Shown here piece by piece: positions 24,198 to 33,470 of a DNA stretch of 52,531 bases (its first letter is position 1; every line of letters begins with the position of its first letter). Source of the DNA: Actinomadura soli (GTDB taxonomy: Bacteria > Actinomycetota > Actinomycetes > Streptosporangiales > Streptosporangiaceae); assembly GCF_005889715.1 (NCBI RefSeq), contig NZ_VCKW01000023.1, positions 1 to 52,531 on the forward strand, written 5' to 3'. The translations under genes were made by a program, and so were the position numbers. A model generated the notes under the pieces. It was not told the DNA's origin. It searched no databases and worked only from the letters and a program-made list of their open reading frames with translations.

Positions 24198-25508
24198 ATG
24201 AGCGAGCGGATTCGGTACCGGCTGTTCGGCACGGCGATGGTCATCGTGATCGCCCTGCTGCTGGCGCTGACCGTCGCCTTCTACAACAAGGCGTTCACCC
24301 CGGTGACCGAGGTGACCGTGGACGCCGAGCGCGCCGGGCTGCAGCTGCTGCCGCACTCGGACGTGAAGGTCCGCGGCCTGATCGTCGGCGAGGTGCGCGA
24401 GATCGACGCGACCGCGAAGGGCGCGACGCTGCACCTGGCGCTCGACCCGGGCAAGGCGAAGCTGGTCCCGCGCAACGTCCAGGCGCGGCTGCTGCCGAAG
24501 ACGCTGTTCGGCGAGAAGTACGTCGACCTGCAGATCCCCGCGCAGCCGGGCCCGCTCGGGCTGGCGGAGGGGGCCGTCATCCAGCAGGACCGCTCGCAGA
24601 CCGCCGTCGAGATCGACAAGCTGCTGAGCGACCTGCTGCCCCTGCTGCGGGCGGTGAAGCCGGCGCAGCTGAACGCGACGCTCAACGCGCTGGCGACGGC
24701 TCTGCAGGGACGCGGCGACCAGATCGGGCGCAACCTGGAGCAGGCGGACGCGCTGCTGAAGAAGATCAACCCGCAGCTCGGCACGCTGGTGCACGACCTG
24801 AACGGCCTCGCGGACGTGTCCGACATCTACCACGCCGCCGCGCCCGACCTGCTGCAGACGCTCCGCAACCTCAACGTGACCAGCCGGACGATCACCGACG
24901 AGAAGGCGACCATCGAGCAGCTGATCCCGGCGACGACCGCGCTGGCCCTGGACGCCGACACCTTCATGCGCCACAACGGCCCGAAGATCATCGGTGTCAA
25001 CATCGCGAACCGCGACGTGCTGGGCCTGGTCGCCCGGTACTCGCCCTCGCTGCCGTGCGTGTTCGCCGGCCTCACCAAGATCAGGCCGGACGCCGAGGAG
25101 GCGGGCGGCGGGAACGGCTCCAAGACGTTCAACCTGACCATCGAGATCGTCAAGCCGCGGCCGGGCTACAAGTACCCGCTGGACCTGCCCGAGGCCAAGG
25201 ACCAGCGCAACCCCCGCTGCTACGGCCTGCCGAACCCGAAGGTCCCGTTCCCCGACTACCTGGCCCTGGACGGCACGCAGGACGACCTGTGGTGGAAGAA
25301 CCCCGATGACCCGAACGCCCCGGCCGCCGGAGGACGGGGCAGGGCGCTGTCCAACGTGTTCGTCGACCCCGGCTCCATGAGCGAGAAGGAAAAGATCAAG
25401 AACGTGGTCGGCCCGATGACGCGGACCCCCGCCGGCGAGGTCTCCGACGTGTCGACGCTGCTGTTCGGCCCGCTGATCGCGGACGGATCGGTGGTGACGA
25501 TCAGGTGA
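24198..25508 (+). CDS. mceA: MceA family protein
   Basis: 436 residues. One N-terminal helix (FGTAMVIVIALLLALTVAFY) anchors it outside the membrane. The MCE domain spans about residues 35-115 (VTVDAERAGLQLLPHSDVKVRGLIVGEVREID, KTLFGEKYVDL). A long helical needle region and a C-terminal domain with two Cys (SLPCVFAG, NPRCYGLP) follow. Six such proteins are thought to form one heterohexameric tube that conducts lipid to YrbEAB. ATG 24198 has GGGAGG upstream. The stop overlaps the mceB start. Confidence 0.94.
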   Translation: MSERIRYRLFGTAMVIVIALLLALTVAFYNKAFTPVTEVTVDAERAGLQLLPHSDVKVRGLIVGEVREIDATAKGATLHLALDPGKAKLVPRNVQARLLPKTLFGEKYVDLQIPAQPGPLGLAEGAVIQQDRSQTAVEIDKLLSDLLPLLRAVKPAQLNATLNALATALQGRGDQIGRNLEQADALLKKINPQLGTLVHDLNGLADVSDIYHAAAPDLLQTLRNLNVTSRTITDEKATIEQLIPATTALALDADTFMRHNGPKIIGVNIANRDVLGLVARYSPSLPCVFAGLTKIRPDAEEAGGGNGSKTFNLTIEIVKPRPGYKYPLDLPEAKDQRNPRCYGLPNPKVPFPDYLALDGTQDDLWWKNPDDPNAPAAGGRGRALSNVFVDPGSMSEKEKIKNVVGPMTRTPAGEVSDVSTLLFGPLIADGSVVTIR

Positions 25509-26536
25509 GGACGACCAGCGCCGCGATCAAGCTGACGATCTTCGTGGTCGTCACCTCGGTGGCCACCGGCGTGCTGGCGATGACGATCGCCAACCTGCGG
25601 TTCCGGGACACGATCGAGTACAAGGCGATCTTCACGGACGTGACCGGGCTGCTGGACAACGACGACGTCCGCGTGGCGGGCGTCCGGGTCGGGCAGATCG
25701 AGGGCGTCCGGCTGCACGGGAGGAACCAGGCGGAGGTGACGTTCAGCGTCGAGGAGGGCGGCGTGTTCAGGAACGGGCTGCCGTCGTCCACGAACGCGCA
25801 GATCCGCTACCGGAACCTGATGGGCCAGCGGTACCTCGCGCTGACCGACGGCGCCGGGGCGTCCAACGCCTACCTCGACCCCGGCGACACGATCCCGGTC
25901 ACGCGGACCGAGCCCGCGCTCGACCTCACGACGCTGTTCAACGGGTTCCGGCCGCTGTTCCGCGCGCTGGAGCCCAAGGACGTCAACACGCTCGCCATGC
26001 AGCTCATCCAGGTGCTGCAGGGCGAGGGCGGGACGATCAACAGCCTGCTCGCGCACGTCGCGTCGCTGACCAACACGCTCGCCGACCGGGACAAGGTCAT
26101 CGGCCGGGTGATCGACAACCTGAACAGCGTCCTCGGCACCATCGACCAGCGCCACGACGAGGTCGACCGGCTGATCAGGGACCTGCGGAGCTTCGTCGGC
26201 GGCGTCTCCGACGACCGGCAGGCGATCTTCGACTCGGTCGCGGCGATCAACGGCCTGACCGGCACCACGCAGGACCTGCTCGCCGACGCCCGTCCCGGCC
26301 TCAGGAACGACATCGCGGGGCTCCGCAGGCTGACCGCGACGCTGGACGCCAACAAGCGCGACCTCGACCAGGGCCTGCAGCGGACGCCGAACCGGCTGGA
26401 GAAGCTGGTCAACATCTCGTCCTACGGGTCCTGGTTCAACATGTACATCTGCGGCATGGACGCGAAGGTCCGCCTGCCCGGCGGCCCCGTCTACCAGACA
26501 CCGGCGATCATGAACGAGAACGCGAGGTGCAAGTAG
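25505..26536 (+). CDS. mceB: MceB family protein
   Basis: 343 residues from GTG 25505, which overlaps the mceA stop by four bases. A signal-anchor helix (IKLTIFVVVTSVATGVLAM) precedes the MCE domain (YKAIFTDVTGLLDNDDVRVAGVRVGQIEGV, NLMGQRYLAL). The helical region runs to about 290, and a C-terminal YGSWFNMYICGMD motif with Cys is common to MceB/C/D members. It contributes one wall of the lipid-conducting hexamer. Confidence 0.94.
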   Translation: MRTTSAAIKLTIFVVVTSVATGVLAMTIANLRFRDTIEYKAIFTDVTGLLDNDDVRVAGVRVGQIEGVRLHGRNQAEVTFSVEEGGVFRNGLPSSTNAQIRYRNLMGQRYLALTDGAGASNAYLDPGDTIPVTRTEPALDLTTLFNGFRPLFRALEPKDVNTLAMQLIQVLQGEGGTINSLLAHVASLTNTLADRDKVIGRVIDNLNSVLGTIDQRHDEVDRLIRDLRSFVGGVSDDRQAIFDSVAAINGLTGTTQDLLADARPGLRNDIAGLRRLTATLDANKRDLDQGLQRTPNRLEKLVNISSYGSWFNMYICGMDAKVRLPGGPVYQTPAIMNENARCK

Positions 26537-27589
26537 ATGAGGGTCACGTTCCGGGAGCGCAACCCGGTCCCCATCGGCCTCGCCGGGTTCGCGGTCATCC
26601 TCGTCCTGGTGGTGCTGGCGATGAACCTGGAGAGCATCCCGCTGATCTCCGGCGGCGACACCCACACCGCCGCGTTCAAGGAGGCCGCCGGGCTGAAGAA
26701 GGACGAGGAGGTCCGCGTCGCGGGCGTCAAGGTCGGCAAGGTCACCGATCTCGAACTCGACGGCGACCATGTCAAGGTCACCTTCAAGGTGGACGACGGC
26801 GTCCGGCTCGGCGACCGCACCGAGGCCAGCATCAAGATCAAGACGGTGCTCGGCGCGCACTACCTGGCGCTCACCCCGCGCGGCCGGGGCGAACTCGGCC
26901 GCGGCATCCCGATCGAGCGGACGCACGTCCCGTTCGAGGTCGTTCCGGCGATCAGCGAGCTGAGCCGGCGGGTCGGCGCGATCGACGTCCAGCAGGTGGC
27001 GAAGTCGTTCGACGTGCTGTCGGAGACGTTCAAGAACTCCCCTGAGGAGGTCCGCGCGTCGCTGCAGGGCCTGCGCCGACTCTCCAACACGGTCGCCTCG
27101 CGCGACGACCAGCTGCACGAGCTGGCGGGCAAGGCCAGGGACGTGTCGAAGCTGCTCGCCGACCGCAACCAGGACTTCGCCAAGCTCGTCCAGGACGGCG
27201 ACAGAGTGCTGCAGGCCGTCCAGGCGAGGCGCGCGGTCATCCACCAGCTCCTCATCAACACCGTGGCCCTATCTCAGCAGGTCAACGCCCTGATCCAGGA
27301 GAACGAGAAGCAGCTCCGGCCGATGCTGGACAACCTAGCGAAGGTCAACAGGGTGCTCCTGAAGAACCAGGACAACCTCGACCGGATCCTGCAGCTGTTC
27401 GCGCCGTTCGCCCGGCAGTTCGCGGACGTCACCGGCACCGGACGCTGGTTCGACTCCTGGATCCAGAACCTCGTCCCGATCCCCGCGTCCATCCAGGCCC
27501 CGAAGAACGGCGGCACGACCACCGGAAAGCCGGGCGACCAGACCGGCAACACCGGCAACCCGCTCCCCTTCCTCCCGGAACTCCCGTGA
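26537..27589 (+). CDS. mceC: MceC family protein
   Basis: 350 residues starting immediately after the mceB stop. The anchor helix is IGLAGFAVILVLVVLAMNL. The MCE domain reads HTAAFKEAAGLKKDEEVRVAGVKVGKVTDLEL with VLGAHYLALTPRG. It then has a long helical needle segment and FADVTGTGRWFDSWIQNLVPIP near the end. Lys/Asp-rich ends suggest electrostatic contacts with partner subunits. It is followed by mceD after 27 bases. Confidence 0.93.
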   Translation: MRVTFRERNPVPIGLAGFAVILVLVVLAMNLESIPLISGGDTHTAAFKEAAGLKKDEEVRVAGVKVGKVTDLELDGDHVKVTFKVDDGVRLGDRTEASIKIKTVLGAHYLALTPRGRGELGRGIPIERTHVPFEVVPAISELSRRVGAIDVQQVAKSFDVLSETFKNSPEEVRASLQGLRRLSNTVASRDDQLHELAGKARDVSKLLADRNQDFAKLVQDGDRVLQAVQARRAVIHQLLINTVALSQQVNALIQENEKQLRPMLDNLAKVNRVLLKNQDNLDRILQLFAPFARQFADVTGTGRWFDSWIQNLVPIPASIQAPKNGGTTTGKPGDQTGNTGNPLPFLPELP

Positions 27590-27616
27590 CTTCCCCCGTG
27601 ACCAGGCAGGTTCGTA

Positions 27617-28873
27617 GTGCGTAACCCGGCGACCATCCTTCGCCTCGGCGGCGCGGTCCTCGCCGTCGCCGTGCTGGCGGCCGTGCTCGTGCTGGTGTTC
27701 CAGGAGCCGAAGCAGCGCCGGCTGACGGCGTACTTCACCAAGACCGTCGGCCTGTACAAGGGCGCGGACGTCCGCATCCTGGGCATCCCGGTCGGCGAGG
27801 TCACGAGCGTCGAGCCGGTCGGCGACTCGGTGAAGGTCGAGCTGAGGTACGACGCCGAGTACAAGGTGCCCGCGAACGCGCAGGCCGTCATCATCAACCA
27901 GACCCTGGTCTCGGACCGCTACATCCAGCTCACGCCCGTCTACAAGGGCGGCGGCGTCCTGGCGGACGGGGCGACGCTGACGACGAGCCGCACCGCCGTC
28001 CCGGTCGAGGTCGACGAGGTCGGCGGCAGCCTGAACGACCTGTCCAAGGCGCTGGGGCCGCAGGGCGCCAACGCCCCGGGCCCGGGCGGGCAGGAGGGCT
28101 CGCTGTCGCGGCTGCTGCAGGTCGGCGCGGCGAACCTGAACGGGCAGGGCGACGACATCCGGCAGACGATCGAGGACGCGTCCAAGGCGCTCAGCACGCT
28201 CAGCACCGACCGCGGCGACGTCGCCGAGACGATCAGGAACCTGCGGGTCATCACCGACGCGATGAAGGCGAACGACCAGCAGATCAAGTCGTTCACCGGG
28301 CACCTCAACGGCGTGTCGGGGCAGCTCGAGGGGGAGAAGGAGGAGCTCAGCGCGGCCCTCAACACCCTCGCGCCGACGCTGCGGAACGTGCAGCGGTTCG
28401 TCAAGGACAACCGGACCGAGCTGGCCGCCAACGTCCGGCAGCTCGCCCAGATCACCGGCGTGCTGGTGAAGGAGAAGGACTCGCTCGCCGAGATCCTCAC
28501 CGCCGGCCCGCTGGCGATCAACAACCTGGCCCGCGCGTACGACCCGATCAGCGGCACCATCCACACCCGCGACAACTTCCGCCAGTTCCACGACCTCGCC
28601 GACTGGCTCTGCTCGCTGGCCTACTCGGTGGGGACGCCGGCGAAGCAGTGCCTCGACTTCGTCCGCCCGTACAACGGCATCGGCAAGGCGCTGACGGGCT
28701 TCAGCCTCGACCTGTCCTGGATCACGGCGCTGACCACGCACTACGACCCGGTCCCGATCCCGCCGGACGCCTACGGCCCGCAAGGCCCGCCCCAGTCGAA
28801 CAACACGAACGGGACGAACAACGCACGCAGGCCGACCGACGTCACCGCGCTCCTGCCGGGAGGTGGCCGATGA
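27617..28873 (+). CDS. mceD: MceD family protein
   Basis: 418 residues from GTG 27617. The anchor helix is GGAVLAVAVLAAVLVLVF. The MCE domain covers about residues 33-115 (LTAYFTKTVGLYKGADVRILGIPVGEVTSVEP, LVSDRYIQLTPVYKGG). A helical stalk follows, then DWLCSLAYSVGTPAKQCLDFV with a Cys pair and a Pro/Asn-rich tail. The four-base ATGA overlap with mceE implies coupled translation, so fixed stoichiometry in the hexamer. Confidence 0.93.
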   Translation: MRNPATILRLGGAVLAVAVLAAVLVLVFQEPKQRRLTAYFTKTVGLYKGADVRILGIPVGEVTSVEPVGDSVKVELRYDAEYKVPANAQAVIINQTLVSDRYIQLTPVYKGGGVLADGATLTTSRTAVPVEVDEVGGSLNDLSKALGPQGANAPGPGGQEGSLSRLLQVGAANLNGQGDDIRQTIEDASKALSTLSTDRGDVAETIRNLRVITDAMKANDQQIKSFTGHLNGVSGQLEGEKEELSAALNTLAPTLRNVQRFVKDNRTELAANVRQLAQITGVLVKEKDSLAEILTAGPLAINNLARAYDPISGTIHTRDNFRQFHDLADWLCSLAYSVGTPAKQCLDFVRPYNGIGKALTGFSLDLSWITALTTHYDPVPIPPDAYGPQGPPQSNNTNGTNNARRPTDVTALLPGGGR

Positions 28874-30204
28874 CCACGGCACGGCTGGCACGGCGGACAC
28901 GGCTGGCACGGCGGACATGGCTGGCCGGCGCCGCGGCGGCGGTCGCGGGCGCGGTGGCGCTGTCGGGCTGCTCGTTCAACGGCGTGGAGTCCATCCCGCT
29001 GCCCGGCGGGCCCGACCTCGGCTCCGACCCGAAGACCGTGAAGATCGAGTTCTCGAACGTGCTGGACCTCGTCCCGCAGTCGGCGGTCAAGGTCAACGAC
29101 GTCTCGGTCGGCAAGGTCGACAGGATCGAGCTGGCCGGCGGGGCGCGCGGGACCGGTGGGCGGAGCGGCTGGCACGCCGTCGTCACCGTCAAGGTGCGCG
29201 GGGACGTCAAGCTGCCCGACAACTCCGTCGCCACGATCGGCCAGACCAGCCTCCTCGGCGAGAAGTTCGTGCAGATCGAGCCGCCGCGCAACGAGGCCCC
29301 GGCCGGGGAGCTGGCCTCCGGCGACCTGATCCCGTTGAACCGCACCGTCCAGGGCACCGAGATCGAAGAGGTGCTGTCGGCGATGTCGCTGTTGCTGAAC
29401 GGCGGCGGGCTGGAACAGGTCTCCACGATCAGCCACGAGCTGCAGGCCGCGATGCGCGGCCGCGAGCCCACGATCAGGTCGGTGCTGTCCCAGGTCAACA
29501 CGTTCGCCGGGACGCTGGACCGCAACCGCGCCGCGATCACCCGCGCGCTGGACAGCATCGACCGGCTGACCGGCAAGCTGTCGGACGAGCGCAGGACGAT
29601 CCAGGACACCATCGACGAGACCGGCCCGGCGATCACCGTCCTCGACCGCAACCGCGCCGACCTGACCAGGATGCTGGTGGCGCTGAACAAGCTGAGCCGC
29701 ACCACCACCTACGTGATCAACCAGTCGAAGGCCGACCTGCTGGCGAACCTCCGGGACCTCGACAAGATCCTGCGGAACCTCAACAAGGCGGGTGCCGACC
29801 TGCCGAAGTCGCTGGAGTCGCTGATCACGTTCCCGTTCCCCGCGACGTTCGGGAACACCATCGAGGGCGACTACGGCAACGTCCGGCTGACCCTCGACCT
29901 GGACTTCGAGTCCATCGCCCGGAACCTGCTCGGCGGCACCGACCTGGAGGGCCTGCTCGGCAGCGGACAGCAGATGCGCTCCATGCTCCAGGTTCCGAAC
30001 GTCACGCTGCCCGACACCCCGCTGGGCGTGCTGCCGCAGATGCCCGGCGACACCGGCTCCGGCGGCGGCTTGGGCGGCTTGGGCGGTTCGGGCGGCTCCG
30101 GCGGGCTGCTGCCGGGCCTCCCCGGCCTGCCCGGGGTTCCGGGGGCGACCACTCCGGCGCCGACGAAGGCACCGTCCGGCACGAAGACGGGGGGCAACCC
30201 GTGA
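28870..30204 (+). CDS. mceE: MceE family lipoprotein
   Basis: 444 residues. Unlike its neighbours it has a lipoprotein signal (LAGAAAAVAGAVALSGC, lipobox LSGC), as MceE/LprK proteins do. The MCE domain reads IEFSNVLDLVPQSAVKVNDVSVGKVDRIEL and SLLGEKFVQIEPP. The helical needle extends to about residue 320, and the C-terminus is a Gly/Pro-rich low-complexity tail (GSGGGLGGLGGSGGSGGL). N-terminal repeats of RLARRT precede the signal helix. It overlaps mceD by ATGA and mceF by GTGA. Confidence 0.94.
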   Translation: MTTARLARRTRLARRTWLAGAAAAVAGAVALSGCSFNGVESIPLPGGPDLGSDPKTVKIEFSNVLDLVPQSAVKVNDVSVGKVDRIELAGGARGTGGRSGWHAVVTVKVRGDVKLPDNSVATIGQTSLLGEKFVQIEPPRNEAPAGELASGDLIPLNRTVQGTEIEEVLSAMSLLLNGGGLEQVSTISHELQAAMRGREPTIRSVLSQVNTFAGTLDRNRAAITRALDSIDRLTGKLSDERRTIQDTIDETGPAITVLDRNRADLTRMLVALNKLSRTTTYVINQSKADLLANLRDLDKILRNLNKAGADLPKSLESLITFPFPATFGNTIEGDYGNVRLTLDLDFESIARNLLGGTDLEGLLGSGQQMRSMLQVPNVTLPDTPLGVLPQMPGDTGSGGGLGGLGGSGGSGGLLPGLPGLPGVPGATTPAPTKAPSGTKTGGNP

Positions 30205-31679
30205 TCCTCAAACGCGGCGTCATCCTCCAGCTGATCGCGTTCGCGGTCATCACCGTCGTCGGCGTGACGATCGTGTCGGTGAACTACATCGGCGTCGGCC
30301 GCGACCTGCTCGGCCGCGAGTACGTCGCCTACGTCGACCTCACCGACTCCGGCGGCGTGTTCACCAACGCGGAGGTCACCTACCGGGGCGTCCCGGTCGG
30401 ACGGGTCGGGCCGATCGAGCTGACCGAGGACGGCATCCGCGTGAAGCTCCTCATGGAGCGGGGCGAGCGGATCCCGCGCGACGGGACGAAGGCGATCGTC
30501 GCGAACCGGTCGGCGGTGGGCGAGCAGTACGTCGACCTGGAGCCCACCAAGAAGAGCGGCCCCTACCTGGACGAAGGCGACCCCTACACGATCCCGCGGA
30601 ACCGCACCACGCTGCCCGTGTCGACGGCCGAGCTGCTCCGCAACGTCGACTCGCTGGTCGGCTCGGTGAACACCAAGGACATCGGCGTCATCGTGGACGA
30701 GCTCGACAAGGCGTTCTCCGGCTCCGCAGAGGACCTCCAGTCGATCCTGGACGACACCGACCGGCTGCTGAAGACCGCCGACGCGGCCTATCCGGACACC
30801 AAGCGGCTCCTGGACAACAGCGTCACCGTCCTGGACACCCAGCGCGGCCAGGCCGCCAACATCCGCGGCTTCGCCCGCAACCTGAACGACCTCACCGCGT
30901 CTCTGCGCAACGACGACCCGGCCCTGCGCAAGACCATCCAGGGCGTGCCGGGAGCGGTGGACGAGACCCACAAGGCCATCAACCAGCTCGCGCCGACGCT
31001 GCCCGTCTTCCTGGCCAACCTCACCACCACCGGCCAGATCATCTCGTCGCGCAAGGCGGGCCTGCGGTCGCTGTTCATCCTCTACCCGGTGACGGTCGCG
31101 GGCGCGTCCACCGTCAACCCGGGCGACGGCACCCAGCACCTGGGCCTCGCGCTGAACATCGACGCGCCGCCCGCGTGCACCGAGGGCTATGAGAAGACCA
31201 AGCACCGCTGGCCGCAGGACACGTCCAGGAAGAAGCCGCGCCTGGACGCCGGCTGCAAGGCCCCGCACGACGCGTCCACGGGCGTGCGCGGCACCCGCAA
31301 CTTCCCGCGCGACGCCATCGCGCCGTTCCCGCAGGTCCCGCCGGGCGCTACCGCGGGCGCCGGATTCCCGGACGGCGGCGCGACCGGGGACGACGGCGAC
31401 GGAAAGACCGAGGCCAACGCCCAGGGCAAGAACTCCGCCGAGAACTCCGGCAACGGAAACACCACCGCCCCGGCGGCGCCGACCGGCCAGTTGTCCGACG
31501 GTCGGCTCTACCTGTCGTATCCGGCGGATTCAGTCGAATTCGCTGGATACGATCCAACGACCGGTGCGGTCTATGGCCCCGACGGCAAGCGATATGTCAT
31601 GCCCCGCAGCGCCGGTACCCGTCAGTTGGGAGAGGAATCCTCGTGGAAGTGGCTCCTTCTCGGACCGCTGAGCCAATGA
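30201..31679 (+). CDS. mceF: MceF family protein
   Basis: 492 residues from GTG 30201. The anchor helix is LQLIAFAVITVVGVTIVSV. The MCE domain reads YVAYVDLTDSGGVFTNAEVTYRGVPVGRVGPI and SAVGEQYVDLEP. The helical stalk runs to about 290 (RKAGLRSLFILYPVTVAG), followed by a Cys-containing segment and a Thr/Asn/Gly-rich linker. The unusual distal domain ends YLSYPADSVEFAGYDPTTGAVYGP-type beta repeats and WLLLGPLSQ. The end overlaps the next gene by either 37 or 4 bases depending on its start. Confidence 0.93.
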   Translation: MILKRGVILQLIAFAVITVVGVTIVSVNYIGVGRDLLGREYVAYVDLTDSGGVFTNAEVTYRGVPVGRVGPIELTEDGIRVKLLMERGERIPRDGTKAIVANRSAVGEQYVDLEPTKKSGPYLDEGDPYTIPRNRTTLPVSTAELLRNVDSLVGSVNTKDIGVIVDELDKAFSGSAEDLQSILDDTDRLLKTADAAYPDTKRLLDNSVTVLDTQRGQAANIRGFARNLNDLTASLRNDDPALRKTIQGVPGAVDETHKAINQLAPTLPVFLANLTTTGQIISSRKAGLRSLFILYPVTVAGASTVNPGDGTQHLGLALNIDAPPACTEGYEKTKHRWPQDTSRKKPRLDAGCKAPHDASTGVRGTRNFPRDAIAPFPQVPPGATAGAGFPDGGATGDDGDGKTEANAQGKNSAENSGNGNTTAPAAPTGQLSDGRLYLSYPADSVEFAGYDPTTGAVYGPDGKRYVMPRSAGTRQLGEESSWKWLLLGPLSQ

Positions 31680-32167
31680 GGCGCGGCCGCTCGGCTCCGG
31701 CGATCGCGATCGCCCTGAGCGTCGTCGTGATCGGCCTCGCCGTCGCGTCCGGCTGGCTCGGCGTGATCACCCTCCAGAACCGGGACGAGGCCGACCAGAA
31801 GGCCGGCGCGATCCAGTCGGCACGGCAGATGGGCGTCAACCTGATGTCGCTCGACGCGTCCACCGCCCAGCGCGACCTGGACCGCATCGTGGCCGGCACC
31901 ACCGGCGACCTGAAGAACAAGCTGGCCACCCAGTCGAAGGCCTTCATGGACCAGGTCACCAAGTACAAGGCCAAGTCGACGGTCAGCGACGTCGACGCCG
32001 CGCTGGTGTCCATCGACGACGACTCGGCCGAGGTGATGGTCTCCCTGAACGGCACCGTCACGAATGACAAGGTGAAGAACGGCACGCCCCAGGGCTACCG
32101 GTACCAGATGGACCTCACGCGGGTCGACGACCGGTGGCTCGTGTCCGGACTGGAGGTCGTCCCGTGA
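31643..32167 (+). CDS. Mce-associated membrane protein (Mas), first
   Basis: 174 residues. A single helix (APAIAIALSVVVIGLAVASGWLGVI) is followed by a SnoaL/NTF2-like extracytoplasmic domain (ADQKAGAIQSARQMGVNLMSLD, YRYQMDLTRVDDRWLVSGLEVVP). Such proteins (Mam/Mas) stabilise or extend Mce complexes. Two starts are credible: GTG 31643, with GGAGAGG seven bases upstream, or ATG 31676, overlapping the mceF stop as ATGA. I list the first because of its ribosome site. Confidence 0.85.
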   Translation: MEVAPSRTAEPMRRGRSAPAIAIALSVVVIGLAVASGWLGVITLQNRDEADQKAGAIQSARQMGVNLMSLDASTAQRDLDRIVAGTTGDLKNKLATQSKAFMDQVTKYKAKSTVSDVDAALVSIDDDSAEVMVSLNGTVTNDKVKNGTPQGYRYQMDLTRVDDRWLVSGLEVVP

Positions 32168-33117
32168 CGATGCTCGGCCGGGGCAAGCGCTCCGACTCCG
32201 GCAAGAAGAAGCCGAAGGACAAGGCCGCGGAACAGGCCGCTAAGGCCGAGGAGGCGGCCGAGGCCGCCCGGCTCGCCGAGGAGGCCGCCGCCAAGGCCCG
32301 GGAGGCCGCGCGCCTCGCGAAGATCGCCGCGGACGAGGCCGCCGCCGAAGCCGATGAGGCCGAGGAGACCGACGAAGCCGTCAAATCCCTCCAGAAGCCG
32401 CAAGACCCCCCGGACGACTCCGAAGACGCGTCCGACGGTGACAGCGCGCCAGAGGACGGCTCAGCCTCCCCGGAGGTCGCCTCCGCCCCCGTCGACGCCA
32501 CCGAAAGCGACGAAGCCCCCGAAACCGACGAAGACGCGCCGAAGCCGGTCAAGGTCAAGAAGACCGCCGCGCCCAAGGCCGCGCCGAAGCCCGCGCCGAA
32601 GGCCGCGCCTCGGCCCGGTCGGTGGTTCCGTTCGGGGAGCATGGGGACGGTCGTCGCCGTCCTGGTCGTCCTCATGATCGCGTTCGGCGCCGGCACCACG
32701 GCCCTCGCCCTGGAGGTCCGCGAGCAGAACGCGACCGTGACGGCGAGCAAGGAGGCGTCGTTCGCCGCGTCCCGCGCGGCGCAGAAGCTGTCGTCGTACG
32801 ACTACCAGACGCTCGACGCCGACCTGAAGGCCGCGTCCGCCACGACGACCGGCAAGCTGCGCACCGACTACGACAAGCTCGCCCAGCAACTGAGGACGGT
32901 CGCCGTCCAGCAGCAGGCCGTCTCCACCACCACGGTCATGAAGGTCGGCGTCGTGAGCGCGACTCCTGACAAGGTCGTGGCGCTGGTCTACGCGAACCGG
33001 TCGTCCGCCACCAAGGCCGACAAGCAGCAGCGGCTCCCCGAGCCGCTCCGGATCCGGATGACGATGGTCAAGCAGGACGGGAAGTGGCTCGCGTCCGAAC
33101 TCACGGTCATCTCCTGA
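32164..33117 (+). CDS. Mce-associated membrane protein (Mas), second, with a long charged N-terminus
   Basis: 317 residues from GTG 32164 (GTGA overlap). The first ~155 residues are cytoplasmic: a Lys-rich start, an Ala/Glu/Lys heptad-like coiled coil (AAKAEEAAEAARLAEEAAAK), then acidic and Pro/Lys-rich low complexity. The single helix is VVAVLVVLMIAFGAGTTALAL. The outer domain resembles the first Mas protein (SRAAQKLSSYDYQTLDADL, MTMVKQDGKWLASELTVIS). It is the last gene of the mce operon. The coiled coil could tether the importer to cytoplasmic or polar partners; that is inference. Confidence 0.85.
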   Translation: MTMLGRGKRSDSGKKKPKDKAAEQAAKAEEAAEAARLAEEAAAKAREAARLAKIAADEAAAEADEAEETDEAVKSLQKPQDPPDDSEDASDGDSAPEDGSASPEVASAPVDATESDEAPETDEDAPKPVKVKKTAAPKAAPKPAPKAAPRPGRWFRSGSMGTVVAVLVVLMIAFGAGTTALALEVREQNATVTASKEASFAASRAAQKLSSYDYQTLDADLKAASATTTGKLRTDYDKLAQQLRTVAVQQQAVSTTTVMKVGVVSATPDKVVALVYANRSSATKADKQQRLPEPLRIRMTMVKQDGKWLASELTVIS

Positions 33118-33296
33118 CCAGCGAGCATCAGCTCGCGACACGTGTTTCGGGTGCACGGCGTCCGGCCTGCCGGGAGGCTTAAACTATGGCCTTCCTCACT
33201 GCAGGTCAGAGCCCGAAAAGTCCAACCTCGCTCTTGACTGAAAGGCGCTGAGGGGCGATGCTCCATGGCAACGTGATGCATACTGCGGCGCTAGAG
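33118..33296. other. Intergenic region upstream of the rpoB promoter
   Basis: Non-coding spacer between the mce operon and the rpoB promoter. A further -35-like TTGACT occurs at 33234-33239 without a good partner. No hairpin terminator of the mce operon is obvious. The leader from 33333 to 33470 is about 140 bases and encodes no supported gene. Confidence 0.5.
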
Positions 33297-33326
33297 TTGC
33301 GAGCGGTGTGGCATGTCGGCTACACT
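33297..33326 (+). promoter_or_regulatory. rpoB-rpoC promoter
   Basis: TTGCGA (33297-33302) and TACACT (33321-33326) with an 18-bp spacer. The following CTGCCCCTTTGCGCTGCCC segment matches the region after the rpoB promoter in other actinomycetes, as I recall it. Predicted start near 33333. Confidence 0.65.
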
Positions 33327-33470
33327 GCCCCTTTGCGCTGCCCTCTGACTATCCGCGTGTGAGAGAACCCCTGCCCCGGTCCGTTTTGGACCTCTCTGTG
33401 CAGGTCTCGGACGTGGATCGTCTGGCGTGCGTGTCACCAGTTACGCCGCGAGCCCTCGGAAGGACCACTC

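Noticed and set aside
24142..24200. Short ATG frame between yrbEB and mceA
   Set aside because: It gives only about 19 residues with no family pattern; mceA has a better start with its own ribosome site at 24198.
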